Below are positions 26,125 to 36,481 of a stretch of DNA of 64,000 nucleotides, piece after piece. The notes beneath the pieces are model-generated. The model made no database searches. It had not been told where the DNA came from and saw only the letters and a list, made by a program, of their open reading frames with translations. The stretch's first letter is position 1, and each line of letters opens with the position of its first letter. The translations under genes and the position numbers were made by a program. The stretch is from Phycisphaerales bacterium UBA5793 (GTDB lineage Bacteria > Planctomycetota > Phycisphaerae > Phycisphaerales > UBA5793): assembly GCA_002418285.1 (NCBI GenBank), contig DIDT01000061.1, forward strand, positions 123,967 through 187,966, given 5' to 3'.

Positions 26125-26765
26125 TGCGATCCATTCACAGGTGGAGGAACACGCGGTGGTGGAATGTGGTGGCGGTCGCGTTGCTTGTCGTCTCGCCACT
26201 GTTGATCCTCGCCCTCGTCTTCTTCCACGATGCTACGGTTTCCTGGGACACGTCCGCGAAGACGTACGACGGACTCCGTGAGGTCATAGGCGCATGCATT
26301 TGTGTCGTTGCGGGAATCATGTTCTTGTGGGTACTGGTGCTCACGCCTTGGCTCGAATCCGGCGATGATCGGTTTTCCGAGCGAACGCCACCGCGACGCA
26401 GGTCATGGATGCTTTTGCTTATCGTTTGGACGCCGGCGATGCTGGTCGGCGGCTTTACTCTTGCTCTCGCTGCAGACACGGCGTATCGACTATGGCGAAC
26501 TTCGATTTGGACGCCTGCCGGACTTTCGACGGTGTGGACATGGCTCGCTCTTCTCGCGGCAGTCGCATGGGGTGTTGGATTCAGCAAGGCGCTGAATCGT
26601 AGATTCAGTAGGTCTCTTTCGTCGGCTCAAGTGTGTTTTCGATGCGGCTACAGCCTCGCGGAGATTCCGAATTGCACACGATGTCCGGAGTGCGGTCACG
26701 CCGTAGAGTCACTGGGCGTTACAACGCCCAGTGGAGACTCTGCCGATGCAACTGCACGCGATTGA
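26124..26765 (+). CDS. Four-helix membrane protein with C-terminal zinc ribbon
   Basis: 213-aa protein with four hydrophobic segments (about residues 12-32, 53-72, 93-115 and 128-148) and a ribbon CFRCGYSLAEIPNCTRCPECG near 172-192. It is larger than the three preceding relatives but shares the ribbon. Its last seven codons overlap the start of the DUF389 gene, and the overlap region carries a perfect palindrome that covers the DUF389 ribosome site. Confidence 0.72.
   Translation: MRSIHRWRNTRWWNVVAVALLVVSPLLILALVFFHDATVSWDTSAKTYDGLREVIGACICVVAGIMFLWVLVLTPWLESGDDRFSERTPPRRRSWMLLLIVWTPAMLVGGFTLALAADTAYRLWRTSIWTPAGLSTVWTWLALLAAVAWGVGFSKALNRRFSRSLSSAQVCFRCGYSLAEIPNCTRCPECGHAVESLGVTTPSGDSADATARD
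26706..26740 (+). promoter_or_regulatory. Hairpin over the DUF389 ribosome-binding site
   Basis: ACTGGGCGTT (26711-26720) and AACGCCCAGT (26723-26732) are perfect arms with a two-base loop. GAGTC (26706) and GACTC (26736) can extend the stem around a GGA bulge. The only GGAG before the DUF389 ATG at 26746 lies in this structure, so ribosomes finishing the upstream gene would open it. The role is inferred. Confidence 0.45.
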
Positions 26766-27879
26766 CGTTGTGATCAACCGCTCGGATCGCGAGGCGGTGC
26801 GCCGACTCGTGGCGGAGCGCGAGCCGGTGTCGATGTGGGGCGGCGATTCGGAAGATGATCTGTGCTGGCTGCGCGTGCTGGTGACGACGGACAAAACGCA
26901 GGAGTTACTCGATGCGCTCGATGAGCGGTTCGGCACGAGCGAGCAGTTTCGGGTGGTGCTCGTGCCGATTGAAGCGACGCTGCCGAAGATCGAGGAGGAG
27001 ACCAAGGCTGCTGAAGACCCAGAGGAAGCGAAGAAGCATGCGGCGTCGACTGCAGCTCGGATCAGTCGTGAAGAGTTGTATCAGGATCTTTCGACGGGTA
27101 CGGATGTTGATGCCATCTACCTGCTGACCATTGTGCTGTCGGCGCTGGTCGCCGCGATCGGACTGATGCGCGATGACGTGGCGATCATCATCGGCGCGAT
27201 GGTGATCGCGCCGCTGCTCAAGCCGAACGTCGCGCTGGGCCTGGCGACGACGCTTGGCGACGGCGCGCTGGCGCGGCGGGCGCTGCGAACGAATCTCGTC
27301 GGCATCGGCCTGGCGGCGTTGGTGTCGGCGGCGGTCGGTCTCATCTTCAAAGTTGATCCGGAGGTGCACGCGATTGCGCAGCGCAGCGGCGTCGGCATCG
27401 GCGACATTGTGCTGGCGCTGGCGGCGGGCGCTGCGGGAGCGATCGCCATGACGAGCGGCGCGCCGACGATGCTGATCGGTGTGATGGTGGCGGTGGCGCT
27501 ATTACCGCCGCTGGTGGTGGCGATGCTGCACGTGGCCAACGCACGCTGGCAGCTGGCGCTGGGAGCCGGGATGCTGGTCGTGGTCAACGTGATCTGCGTG
27601 AATCTCTCCTGCGTAGCGACGTTTGCGCTGCGCGGCATTCGGCCGCGCGCGTGGTATGAAGCGGACCGGGCGCGCAAGGCGACGCGGGTGGCGGTGACGG
27701 CGTGGGTGCTGGCGCTGGTGGCGCTGGCGGTGTGCATCTACCTGGTGGGCCGGCTTGGCGTGGCGGATGAGAACCTCGAGGATGTGGTGAAGCCTGCGTC
27801 TGTTGGCGCATCCAAGTGTGATGTCGCGCCGCTTACGGCCGCGCAGATTCAATCGAACTTGTTCGTGGGCGCCACGTAG
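26746..27879 (+). CDS. DUF389 (TIGR00341-type) membrane protein
   Basis: 377-aa protein. A soluble N-terminal domain of about 120 residues, ending in a charged EEETKAAEDPEEAKKHA linker, is followed by a membrane domain with conserved DDVAIIIGAMVIAPLLKPNVALGLA and MTSGAPTMLIGVMVAVALLPPLVV blocks. Function unknown; homologues are sometimes linked to stress or transport. The ATG at 26746 is preferred over the GTG at 26731, which would lie in a hairpin. It overlaps the upstream gene by 20 bases. Confidence 0.85.
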   Translation: MQLHAIDVVINRSDREAVRRLVAEREPVSMWGGDSEDDLCWLRVLVTTDKTQELLDALDERFGTSEQFRVVLVPIEATLPKIEEETKAAEDPEEAKKHAASTAARISREELYQDLSTGTDVDAIYLLTIVLSALVAAIGLMRDDVAIIIGAMVIAPLLKPNVALGLATTLGDGALARRALRTNLVGIGLAALVSAAVGLIFKVDPEVHAIAQRSGVGIGDIVLALAAGAAGAIAMTSGAPTMLIGVMVAVALLPPLVVAMLHVANARWQLALGAGMLVVVNVICVNLSCVATFALRGIRPRAWYEADRARKATRVAVTAWVLALVALAVCIYLVGRLGVADENLEDVVKPASVGASKCDVAPLTAAQIQSNLFVGAT

Positions 27880-27920
27880 GATTCCGGGGCGACCGATCAA
27901 GGTGTCTGCACTTGGAAACG

Positions 27921-28847
27921 ATGCAGTGCATGGAAGTGTGGGGCGGTAACGGCACGGTTGACAGCGGTGTCATCATGGCCGGTCTGGATGCATGGATTTT
28001 CAGTCGGCCGTATGGACACTCGGAGAGCGGCGGGGACGTGCACTACGTTTCATCGTGCGCGACGGGTCGCATTACGCGCCTGCTCGTTGCGGATGTGAGC
28101 GGGCACGGTGCTGAGGTCGCGGAGGTGGCGACGAACCTGCGGCGACTCATGCGGCGGTTCATCAATTACATCGACCAGAAGGCGTTCGTGAAGGAGATGA
28201 ACGGGCAGTTCAGCGCGCTGTCGCGCAAAGGGCGGTTTGCGACGGCGCTGGTGACGACGTTCTTTGCGCCGACGAACGAGTTGTCACTGTGCAACGCGGG
28301 ACATCCACCGCCGCTGCACTACAGCGCCAGGACGAAGAAGTGGTCGCTGCTCGAGTCGTCCGGGCGCGAAACGGAAGATGTGGCCAACATTCCGCTGGGG
28401 ATTCTCGACATCGGCGACTACGACCAGTTCGGCGTGCGCCTTGCGGTGGGGGATCTGGTGGTGTGCTACACCGATTCACTCATCGAGTCGCGCGATCGAA
28501 CGGGAGCGCTGCTGGGTGTGAAGGGGCTACTTCGAATAGCAGGCGGAATCGAAATGACGGCGCCCACCGAGTTCATCCATGCCCTGCTCGAGGCCGTGCA
28601 GCGACAACACGACGGGAATCTCGACGAGGACGATGTTACGGTGCTGTTGTTTCGCCCAAACGGCATGGCGCCGGGTGTGCCGATCAAAGACCGGGTGCTC
28701 GCGCCGCTGCGGATCATCAAGGCCTTCGGCAAGTCGCTGGTCACCGGCGATGGCGGCGCGCCTTGGCCAGAGCTGAGTCTGGCGGCAATCGGCGGTGCGC
28801 TTTTCAGCCGTTTCAACCGGCGTACGGGTATATCAGAGGACAATTGA
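27921..28847 (+). CDS. PP2C-type (SpoIIE/RsbU) serine phosphatase
   Basis: 308-aa phosphatase with the SpoIIE domain. Metal-binding residues are seen in SGGDVHY (about 37-43), LLVADVSGHG (about 54-63), LCNAGHPPPLHY (about 123-134) and DLVVCYTDSLIE (about 175-186), and the domain closes with DEDDVTVLLF. It probably dephosphorylates an anti-anti-sigma-type partner; no partner-switching genes are adjacent. There is no sensor or membrane domain, but an uncharacterised tail of about 55 residues. ATG at 27921; a TTG nine bases upstream is an alternative. Confidence 0.88.
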   Translation: MQCMEVWGGNGTVDSGVIMAGLDAWIFSRPYGHSESGGDVHYVSSCATGRITRLLVADVSGHGAEVAEVATNLRRLMRRFINYIDQKAFVKEMNGQFSALSRKGRFATALVTTFFAPTNELSLCNAGHPPPLHYSARTKKWSLLESSGRETEDVANIPLGILDIGDYDQFGVRLAVGDLVVCYTDSLIESRDRTGALLGVKGLLRIAGGIEMTAPTEFIHALLEAVQRQHDGNLDEDDVTVLLFRPNGMAPGVPIKDRVLAPLRIIKAFGKSLVTGDGGAPWPELSLAAIGGALFSRFNRRTGISEDN

Positions 28848-29027
28848 GGCGGTAATTCGAGGGCGGAAACGGTCGTCTCCGCAGCGAGATGTCCCCCGTT
28901 CAGGGGCTTTTGTGGCAATCCGGCAACTTGTTTTGTCCACTTCCTGCGGCACTCGCGAGAATTTTGCGGCGGGCTGATGGCAGTCGGAGTGCTCCGGCGG
29001 TCAGCCCTACACAGAAAGAGGCAAGCA

Positions 29028-29972
29028 ATGAAGACGAGAACGCTTTGCACTGCGGCTGCGGTGCTGGCCGGCATGATGACTTCCGTGGCGATGGGGCAGC
29101 AGATTCCAACCAGACCACAACTCAACACGATCCTGGGGTCGAACCAGATTCTGGAGGACTTCGAGTCGTTCGTGGTTCCGATCAACACGGGCATGATCCT
29201 GAACGTTTCGACGATGGACAGCACAACGATTGCAAACTCACAGGGGCCGGGCCTGGTCGAACCGTGCTGCAAGTACGTCGATCCCTCGGGCGTGCAGTTG
29301 CAGTGGAACGGCAACGGCTACCAGGGGCTTTCGACCAAGACGCTGCTCGGCTTCGGAAGCAATCCGATGATCGAGATCCACTACCCGTTCCCTGGCGTGC
29401 ACGCCATGGGTGTGGATGTACTCGGCTTTACGAGCTTCGGATACCAGGGCGCCGCCGCGTTCTGGGATGCAAACGGCAATTTCCTCGGCAGTTTCCCGTT
29501 CTCTGTTCCGGGAGGCCCGACTCCGACATTCATCGGGTACCAGAATATCGGCTCGGTTGGTATCGGCATGGTTCAGATTCGAGGCAGTGCGGGTTGGGCG
29601 TGGAGCCCGATTCTTGACAATCACGGCTATGGCCGCACGGGCGGCAACCTGCGCGTCACCGGCACCTGCCCGGGACCGATTACGATCAGCTGGGTTGGTG
29701 CGACGCCGAGTCGACCGATGCGGATTCTGTTCAGCCCGACGACGGGCAACTGCGTGGTTCCCAACGGTCCGTGCGCCGGCACCCGTCTGGGTCTTGGCCC
29801 CTGCGGCGGTGTCACCGTCGTGTGGAGCGGCACCACGGGCGGATTGGGATCGGGCAACCTTAACGCCACCGTCGGACCAGCCGCCTGCCTGAGGTGGTTG
29901 CAGATGATCGTGGTCGAACCGCCCGGCAACTGCCCGCCGTGTACCACGACCAACGTCGCGCAGATTCCCTGA
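29028..29972 (+). CDS. Secreted protein with shared C-terminal domain
   Basis: 314-aa exported protein: signal peptide residues 1-24 (MKTRTLCTAAAVLAGMMTSV, cleavage after GQ). The central region (residues 35-205) is beta-rich with ILEDFESFVVPINTG and GVDVLGFTSFGYQGAAAFWDANGNFLGS, resembling a jelly-roll adhesive domain. The last 100 residues, from CPGPITISWVGATPSRPMRIL through GPCAGTRLGLGPCGG, match the terminal domain of the FG-GAP-like protein at 1263-2807. AAAGAGG precedes the ATG. A strong terminator follows. Confidence 0.8.
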   Translation: MKTRTLCTAAAVLAGMMTSVAMGQQIPTRPQLNTILGSNQILEDFESFVVPINTGMILNVSTMDSTTIANSQGPGLVEPCCKYVDPSGVQLQWNGNGYQGLSTKTLLGFGSNPMIEIHYPFPGVHAMGVDVLGFTSFGYQGAAAFWDANGNFLGSFPFSVPGGPTPTFIGYQNIGSVGIGMVQIRGSAGWAWSPILDNHGYGRTGGNLRVTGTCPGPITISWVGATPSRPMRILFSPTTGNCVVPNGPCAGTRLGLGPCGGVTVVWSGTTGGLGSGNLNATVGPAACLRWLQMIVVEPPGNCPPCTTTNVAQIP

Positions 29973-30000
29973 GCGAAGCGCGGGGAGGAGAACGTGGCAA

Positions 30001-30043
30001 CGATCAGCGCCTCTCCCTTGTGGGGAGGCGCGATCGTTTTTTT
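30001..30043 (+). terminator. Strong Rho-independent terminator
   Basis: A stem built from CGATC-GCGCCTC-CCC and its complement GGG-AGGCGC-GATCG around TTGT is followed by seven T bases (30037-30043). It ends the transcript of the secreted protein and may also limit the convergent lipoprotein gene, whose stop abuts it. Confidence 0.9.
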
Positions 30044-30489
30044 CACGGCATGGGTGGCGGGGTCGTGGCTTTTGTGGGCTCGCCCGGCAGCGCGGCTTCG
30101 ATCTGCTGAAGGATGACGCGCGAGAGGGGTTCGTCTCCGAGTGTGTCCACTCGGATGCGCACCTTGGAGATGACGGTTGTTTCCTTGGAGACGCGGATGC
30201 GCACCTCGCGGCCGCCCTGCGTTCGGGCGAGCAGTCGGCCTTCGAGGTCGGTGCGGTCTTCCTGCGTGACGACAAAGGCGAGGCGATCCATGGCCGTCTT
30301 GCAGGCCTGCCAGGTTTGATCCAGCGTGGCCTGCTCGTAGGACTCGAGTTCGCCGGAGAGGCGCGTGAAATCGGCGGTGCGGGCTGCGGAGTGGTCGGTT
30401 TCACAGGCGGTCAGCGTCATCGCGGTGGTGATGGAAGCGAAGGCGAGCGCGCGGATGGACAATACGGAATGGAATCGAGGTCGCATCAT
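30043..30489 (-). CDS. DUF3568-like lipoprotein
   Basis: 148-aa protein with a lipoprotein signal (MMRPRFHSVLSIRALAFASI, then LTACE with the lipid Cys). The mature part contains ATLDQTWQACKTAMDRLAFVV, GGREVRIRVSKETTVISKVRIRVDTLGDEPLSRVILQQI, which fits DUF3568: a small periplasmic alpha/beta domain of unknown function. The C terminus is proline-rich. It is convergent with the secreted protein at 29028. Confidence 0.8.
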   Translation of the reverse strand: MMRPRFHSVLSIRALAFASITTAMTLTACETDHSAARTADFTRLSGELESYEQATLDQTWQACKTAMDRLAFVVTQEDRTDLEGRLLARTQGGREVRIRVSKETTVISKVRIRVDTLGDEPLSRVILQQIEAALPGEPTKATTPPPMP

Positions 30490-30528
30490 GTCGTAAATGT
30501 ACGGCTGTCAAGCTGGGCAGGAAACTGA

Positions 30529-30888
30529 TCAGGTCGAGGTTGGAGTGTCCAGCAGGCGAAGCAGCGTGGGAAGTTGTTCTGCAAAGCGGCCCCGAGGCAT
30601 GACTTGGGACGCGCCGGCGCGGTGTGCCGCTTCGAAGGCCTCGATGTTGACATGCGGTCCAAAGGCGAGCGAGCGAAGCGGCGGTTCGGCGCAGGCGGCG
30701 GCGTCGATGAGGTCGATGGCGGTATCGCCGGCGTCGAGATCGACGATGACGGCGTTGACAGACTCTTCCAGACGTAGTTCGCGGAGTCGCTCAACGGTGC
30801 GCGCGGGTCGTGCGGGTATGCCCAGCGCCTCGGCGGTGGAGCGAATGCGCGTGGCGAAGATGAGGTCGGCGGTGAAATAGAGAATCAT
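30529..30888 (-). CDS. Small receiver-like hypothetical protein
   Basis: 119-aa protein with alternating strands and helices: MILYFTADLIFATRIRSTAEALG, VNAVIVDLDAGD, PLRSLAFGPHVNIEAFEAAHRAGASQVMPRGRF. The layout suggests a CheY-like fold with a VDLDAG strand at the usual Asp position, but the acidic pocket and Lys are not convincing, so it may be a pseudo-receiver. Transcribed between the lipoprotein and the BtuF-like gene on the same strand, 21 bases after the latter. Confidence 0.62.
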   Translation of the reverse strand: MILYFTADLIFATRIRSTAEALGIPARPARTVERLRELRLEESVNAVIVDLDAGDTAIDLIDAAACAEPPLRSLAFGPHVNIEAFEAAHRAGASQVMPRGRFAEQLPTLLRLLDTPTST

Positions 30889-30909
30889 GGGCGATGGTAT
30901 GGCCGGAGT

Positions 30910-31815
30910 TCAAGGCCGCCGCCACGGGAAGTCGTCAGAGATGAGATGATCGATGCCGTGCAGCCAGCCGACGAACCACCGGAAGGCTTCGACGAGACGT
31001 GGGCCGGGGCGGTTGAACATCTGGCCGCCATCCACGAGCGCGACGCGCCCCGTTTGGACGGCGGGCAGTTCGTTCCACCAGTGGTGCGTTCGGATGGTGT
31101 CAAGCTCACGGCGCGTCCATGCGAGGTCTGCGCCGCAAGGTGCGATGATCAACGCTTCGGGCGCTGAGGCGACGAGTTCGTCCGGAGATACAACGCGACT
31201 GGGGGAGCCGGGCGAGTTGAGCGGGTGCTGCGCGCCGGCGTGTTCGATGAGTTGCGGAGTCCAGTGTCCGCCGACGAAGATCGGATCCAGCCACTCGAGG
31301 AAGGCGACCGTTGGACCGGGTGCGTACGCGTTGACGTGCTCACGGGCATTAAAGTAGCACTCGCGAAGTGCGACCACGGCCGCCTGGGCGGCATCGATGC
31401 GATCGACGGCCCGGCCCACGCGGAGCAGATCGTCAAAGATTTCCTCGAGGCTCGTGGGGTTGAGGCTGAGCACTGTCGGCTGCGGCCGCATGGCTGCCGC
31501 GACGCGCTGTACGCTGAGCAGATCGATTGAGCAAACCTCGCAGAGATCCTGGGTGATGATGAGGTCCGGGCGCAGGGTGGTCAGTTGTGTTTCATCCAGC
31601 CGGTATAGTCCGTCGCCGGAAGCGAGGTGCTCGCGCACGGCCTTGTCGATGGTCGCGCTGTCGGCCGAAGAATCGATGCGCTGGGCCGTCAGGGCGGGCA
31701 AGGAGTGGACGTTAGGGGGGTAGTCGCACTCGTGGCTGCGGGCGACGAGCAGGTCGATGGCGCCGATGGCGCTAAGCATTTCCGTTGCGGCGGGGAGCAG
31801 GCTGATGACACGCAT
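30910..31815 (-). CDS. BtuF-like cobalamin-binding protein, no signal peptide
   Basis: 301-aa protein of the periplasmic-binding-protein class III fold. It starts MRVISLLPAATEMLSAIGAIDLLVARSHECDYPP, which matches cobalamin-binding BtuF relatives, and has LRPDLIITQDLCEVC and the WLDPIFVGGHWTPQLIEHAGA blocks. There is no signal peptide, so it is probably a cytoplasmic cobalamin-binding member of the family, not an ABC transport receptor. No btuC/btuD genes are nearby. The ATG at 31815 is fixed by the conserved start; it diverges from acs. Confidence 0.85.
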   Translation of the reverse strand: MRVISLLPAATEMLSAIGAIDLLVARSHECDYPPNVHSLPALTAQRIDSSADSATIDKAVREHLASGDGLYRLDETQLTTLRPDLIITQDLCEVCSIDLLSVQRVAAAMRPQPTVLSLNPTSLEEIFDDLLRVGRAVDRIDAAQAAVVALRECYFNAREHVNAYAPGPTVAFLEWLDPIFVGGHWTPQLIEHAGAQHPLNSPGSPSRVVSPDELVASAPEALIIAPCGADLAWTRRELDTIRTHHWWNELPAVQTGRVALVDGGQMFNRPGPRLVEAFRWFVGWLHGIDHLISDDFPWRRP

Positions 31816-31913
31816 GGCGCGGGATGGTAGGTGGTGCATGCGCCTTGCACGGCCGGGGCGGTGGGGCTACAAACACTCATCGAGAGAGAACATCCGTTTT
31901 TCCGGAGACCCCC

Positions 31914-33911
<1,998 letters not shown>

Positions 33912-33967
33912 GATTCTGCAAGGGAATCGACGCGGCGGCTGTTTGAACCTGAGCTTTGGGGGTGTCC

Positions 33968-34831
33968 ATGCGACTCGTGCTGGTGATCATCTGGGCGCTG
34001 CTGGCGGGGTGTCACAGTGTCGTGAATGGCCAACCGCTGCGCGTGATGTCGTTCAACATCCGCTATGACAATCCGGGCGACGGCGCGAACCGCTGGAGTG
34101 AGCGGCGTGAGATGCTGGTTGACGTCGTGCGCTCGTTCAATCCGGATCTGCTTGGAACGCAGGAATGCCTGGCCGGGCAGGGCGAGTTCCTTCGCGATCG
34201 ATTGCCCGAGTACACGTTCTTGGGCGTAGGGCGCGACGACGGCGCGTTGAAGGGCGAAATGACCGCGCTGTTCTATCGCACCGATCGTTTTGAGCTGCTC
34301 GACTCGGGGCACTTCTGGCTCAGCGAGGCGCCCGATGTTCCCGGCAGCAAGTCGTGGGACGCGGCTCTCACTCGGATGGCGTCGTGGGCCGAATTGCGCG
34401 ACAAAGAGAACGGCGCCACATTGTGCTATTTCAACACCCACTTCGATCATCAAGGTGAGCACGCGCGGGCGATGTCGGCTCAATTGCTCCGCCGCCGGGT
34501 GCTGGACATCAGCGAAGGTCGACATGCGATCATCACCGGTGACTTCAATGCTTCCGCCGACGGGCTTGCCTCCACGGTTCTGCGCGTTGGCGACGACGGC
34601 GGACCGACGTTGATCGATACGTACCGCGACGCACACCCTGTGGTCCAGGCCGCGGAAGGGACGTTTAACGATTTCAAGGGAGCGGAGCGCGGCGCGCGTA
34701 TCGACTGGATCGTGGTTACACCAGATGTCGATGTGATCGACGCTTCAATCGACCGAACGAACCGGGCAGCTCATTGGCCTTCGGATCACTTTCCGGTCAC
34801 GGCGGTTGTGCGGCTGGCGAAGGACAGGTAG
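33968..34831 (+). CDS. Endonuclease/exonuclease/phosphatase-family lipoprotein
   Basis: 287-aa protein with a lipoprotein signal (MRLVLVIIWALLAGC). EEP-fold motifs are complete: RVMSFNIRYDNP (Asn), DLLGTQECLAGQ (metal Glu), NTHFDHQG, ITGDFNASAD (Asp/Asn) and ASWPSDHFP-like HWPSDHFPV at the end. Exported members usually hydrolyse phosphate esters of lipids, sugars or nucleic acids; the substrate is not evident. ATG at 33968 with a GGGGGTG ribosome site. Confidence 0.88.
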   Translation: MRLVLVIIWALLAGCHSVVNGQPLRVMSFNIRYDNPGDGANRWSERREMLVDVVRSFNPDLLGTQECLAGQGEFLRDRLPEYTFLGVGRDDGALKGEMTALFYRTDRFELLDSGHFWLSEAPDVPGSKSWDAALTRMASWAELRDKENGATLCYFNTHFDHQGEHARAMSAQLLRRRVLDISEGRHAIITGDFNASADGLASTVLRVGDDGGPTLIDTYRDAHPVVQAAEGTFNDFKGAERGARIDWIVVTPDVDVIDASIDRTNRAAHWPSDHFPVTAVVRLAKDR

Positions 34832-34839
34832 CCGCGTTC

Positions 34840-35511
34840 TCAGCCGTGTGCGGCGAGGCGGCGCAATTGCGCCCGCTGGCAGGCCATGCTGATCTGCTGA
34901 CAACCCTTCTGGAGGTTGCTGCCGCTGATCTGATCGCTCATGCAGTGCAGGCCGTAGCGGAAGCGACCGCCGGGCAGTTCCTTGATGCTCTGGATGACCG
35001 CCCGACCGCGATACTCGGTGCCTTCGTGACGCAGCGCTGCGGCCACGAGATCGCTGATCTTGTACCTCGACTTGGCGATCATCGCAAAGCCTGTGGAGCT
35101 GACATCCATGAGGGGGCAGTTCTTTTCAATGCCCAGGTCACCGGCGATGTTGGCGACAACAGTGCAGACGCGAAACGATTCGCGACCTTCGGCGGAGGTG
35201 GGTTGACCGATGAGGTTGCAGCCGAAGACGATGCCGCCGGTCCTGCTGGCGTTGACAGTGAGGTTCTGAGGGTCACCCTGGCCGGTGCGCGGATCGCTGA
35301 TGGCGACCACTTCGGCCGCCTGCTTGTGGAAAGAGCGGTTCAGATCAAAGAAGACCAGGAGCCGGGTGCCGGCATCGATGTCCAGTTCATTGCCGTGCAA
35401 TTGCAATGCGTAGGTCGTGCCGTTGATGGACAAAACCTTGGCTGGATGGAGGATGCGCTTGTCGGCATCCCTGCCGCACGTCACGAACACTTCAGCACCT
35501 TTGGACAGCAT
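34840..35511 (-). CDS. Two-domain PilZ protein
   Basis: 223-aa protein with an N-terminal YcgR-like flagellar-brake-type barrel (residues 5-75) and a C-terminal PilZ domain. The c-di-GMP motifs are RxxxR at R110-ESF-R114 and DVSSTG at 136-141. It resembles c-di-GMP effectors that act on motility or surface processes; no flagellar gene is nearby. AAGGGGGG before the ATG at 35511 fixes the start. Divergence from the PilZ protein at 3687 is large. Confidence 0.78.
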   Translation of the reverse strand: MLSKGAEVFVTCGRDADKRILHPAKVLSINGTTYALQLHGNELDIDAGTRLLVFFDLNRSFHKQAAEVVAISDPRTGQGDPQNLTVNASRTGGIVFGCNLIGQPTSAEGRESFRVCTVVANIAGDLGIEKNCPLMDVSSTGFAMIAKSRYKISDLVAAALRHEGTEYRGRAVIQSIKELPGGRFRYGLHCMSDQISGSNLQKGCQQISMACQRAQLRRLAAHG

Positions 35512-35688
35512 GGTCGCCACCCCCCTTGATTCTTCCGGGAATGTCAGTGGATCTCGGACCAGCTGCTCTAGTCGGCCTGATCGAGGTTCGGCTGAAACGA
35601 AAAGAGCCGCCCCAAGTCCAATTGCGTGGCCGAAAACCAAGCTGGACGGTCACCATGCAGGCGCCAATGGATCGGAAGGAAGCGGCGG

Positions 35689-36387
35689 TCAGTGGTCGCC
35701 GCGAAGGGCGAGAATGAGTTCGACCTTGCCTACCTGCTCGTCGAGATATCGGGCGATCTCAACTGGGCTGCGGCCTCGATCGGCGAGTTCGTAGACGTTA
35801 GCGGTCAGTGGGTCGATCGGCCCGCTGAAGAACGCAGCGCCGGCTTTGGTGACCTCGACCTGGGGCGAGTCGTGGGGGTCGTCGGCAGGCTGTGTTTCAT
35901 CGCGCGGGTCGATGGAGGTGGTCGCCAACTGGTCTTCATCATCGGCGCGGCGCGCCCGGCCGGGCAACGCGGTGCGCGTGGGGCTGATGGATGCTCCGAC
36001 GCGATCGTCGAGCGCATCTTCGAGTTGGCGAATGCGGTCATCCGCCTGGCGCAGCAGGATTTCGAGGGTTTTGCAGCGGGTATCCAGGGCGTTGATGAGT
36101 TGGCGCACGGATTCGTGGGCTTCGACCACGCGCGCGTCGTCGATCGTGGCCGGCTGGTTGCGACCCGAGCCTCGGCCGCCATGGAGATGGTCGGCGGGCT
36201 GAAACTCACCGGCGGCGCGGCCCGCAACGCCGGAGGCGAAAGCGGGGCTCACGTGACGGGAGGCGGCGCGACGCTGCATTTTGAATCGCAGGTTCATGAG
36301 GACCAGGAATGTAAGAAGTGAGACTCCCGCCAACAACAGGAGAGCCGGCAGGTGTTCCGTAAGGCCGAAGGTCGTAGAGGACGGCAT
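35689..36387 (-). CDS. Membrane-anchored DUF2802/DUF6115-like protein
   Basis: 232-aa protein: one N-terminal membrane helix (residues 14-32), a basic linker, a helical coiled region (about 90-125, VRQLINALDTRCKTLEILLRQADDRIRQLEDAL), a low-complexity acidic stretch and a C-terminal helix-turn-helix-like motif VYELADRGRSPVEIARYLDEQVGKVELILALRG. The last motif is characteristic of DUF2802/DUF6115-type proteins, often near chemotaxis or flagellar genes. It diverges from tilS. Confidence 0.7.
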   Translation of the reverse strand: MPSSTTFGLTEHLPALLLLAGVSLLTFLVLMNLRFKMQRRAASRHVSPAFASGVAGRAAGEFQPADHLHGGRGSGRNQPATIDDARVVEAHESVRQLINALDTRCKTLEILLRQADDRIRQLEDALDDRVGASISPTRTALPGRARRADDEDQLATTSIDPRDETQPADDPHDSPQVEVTKAGAAFFSGPIDPLTANVYELADRGRSPVEIARYLDEQVGKVELILALRGDH

Positions 36388-36481
36388 GGTTTACCTCCCT
36401 CGGTCTGTTTCATTTGCCGTGGCGTCGCGGCCCCGGCCCATCCAATCCGCCCTCATTCGGGGTTATCGGTACTATTGAGGC

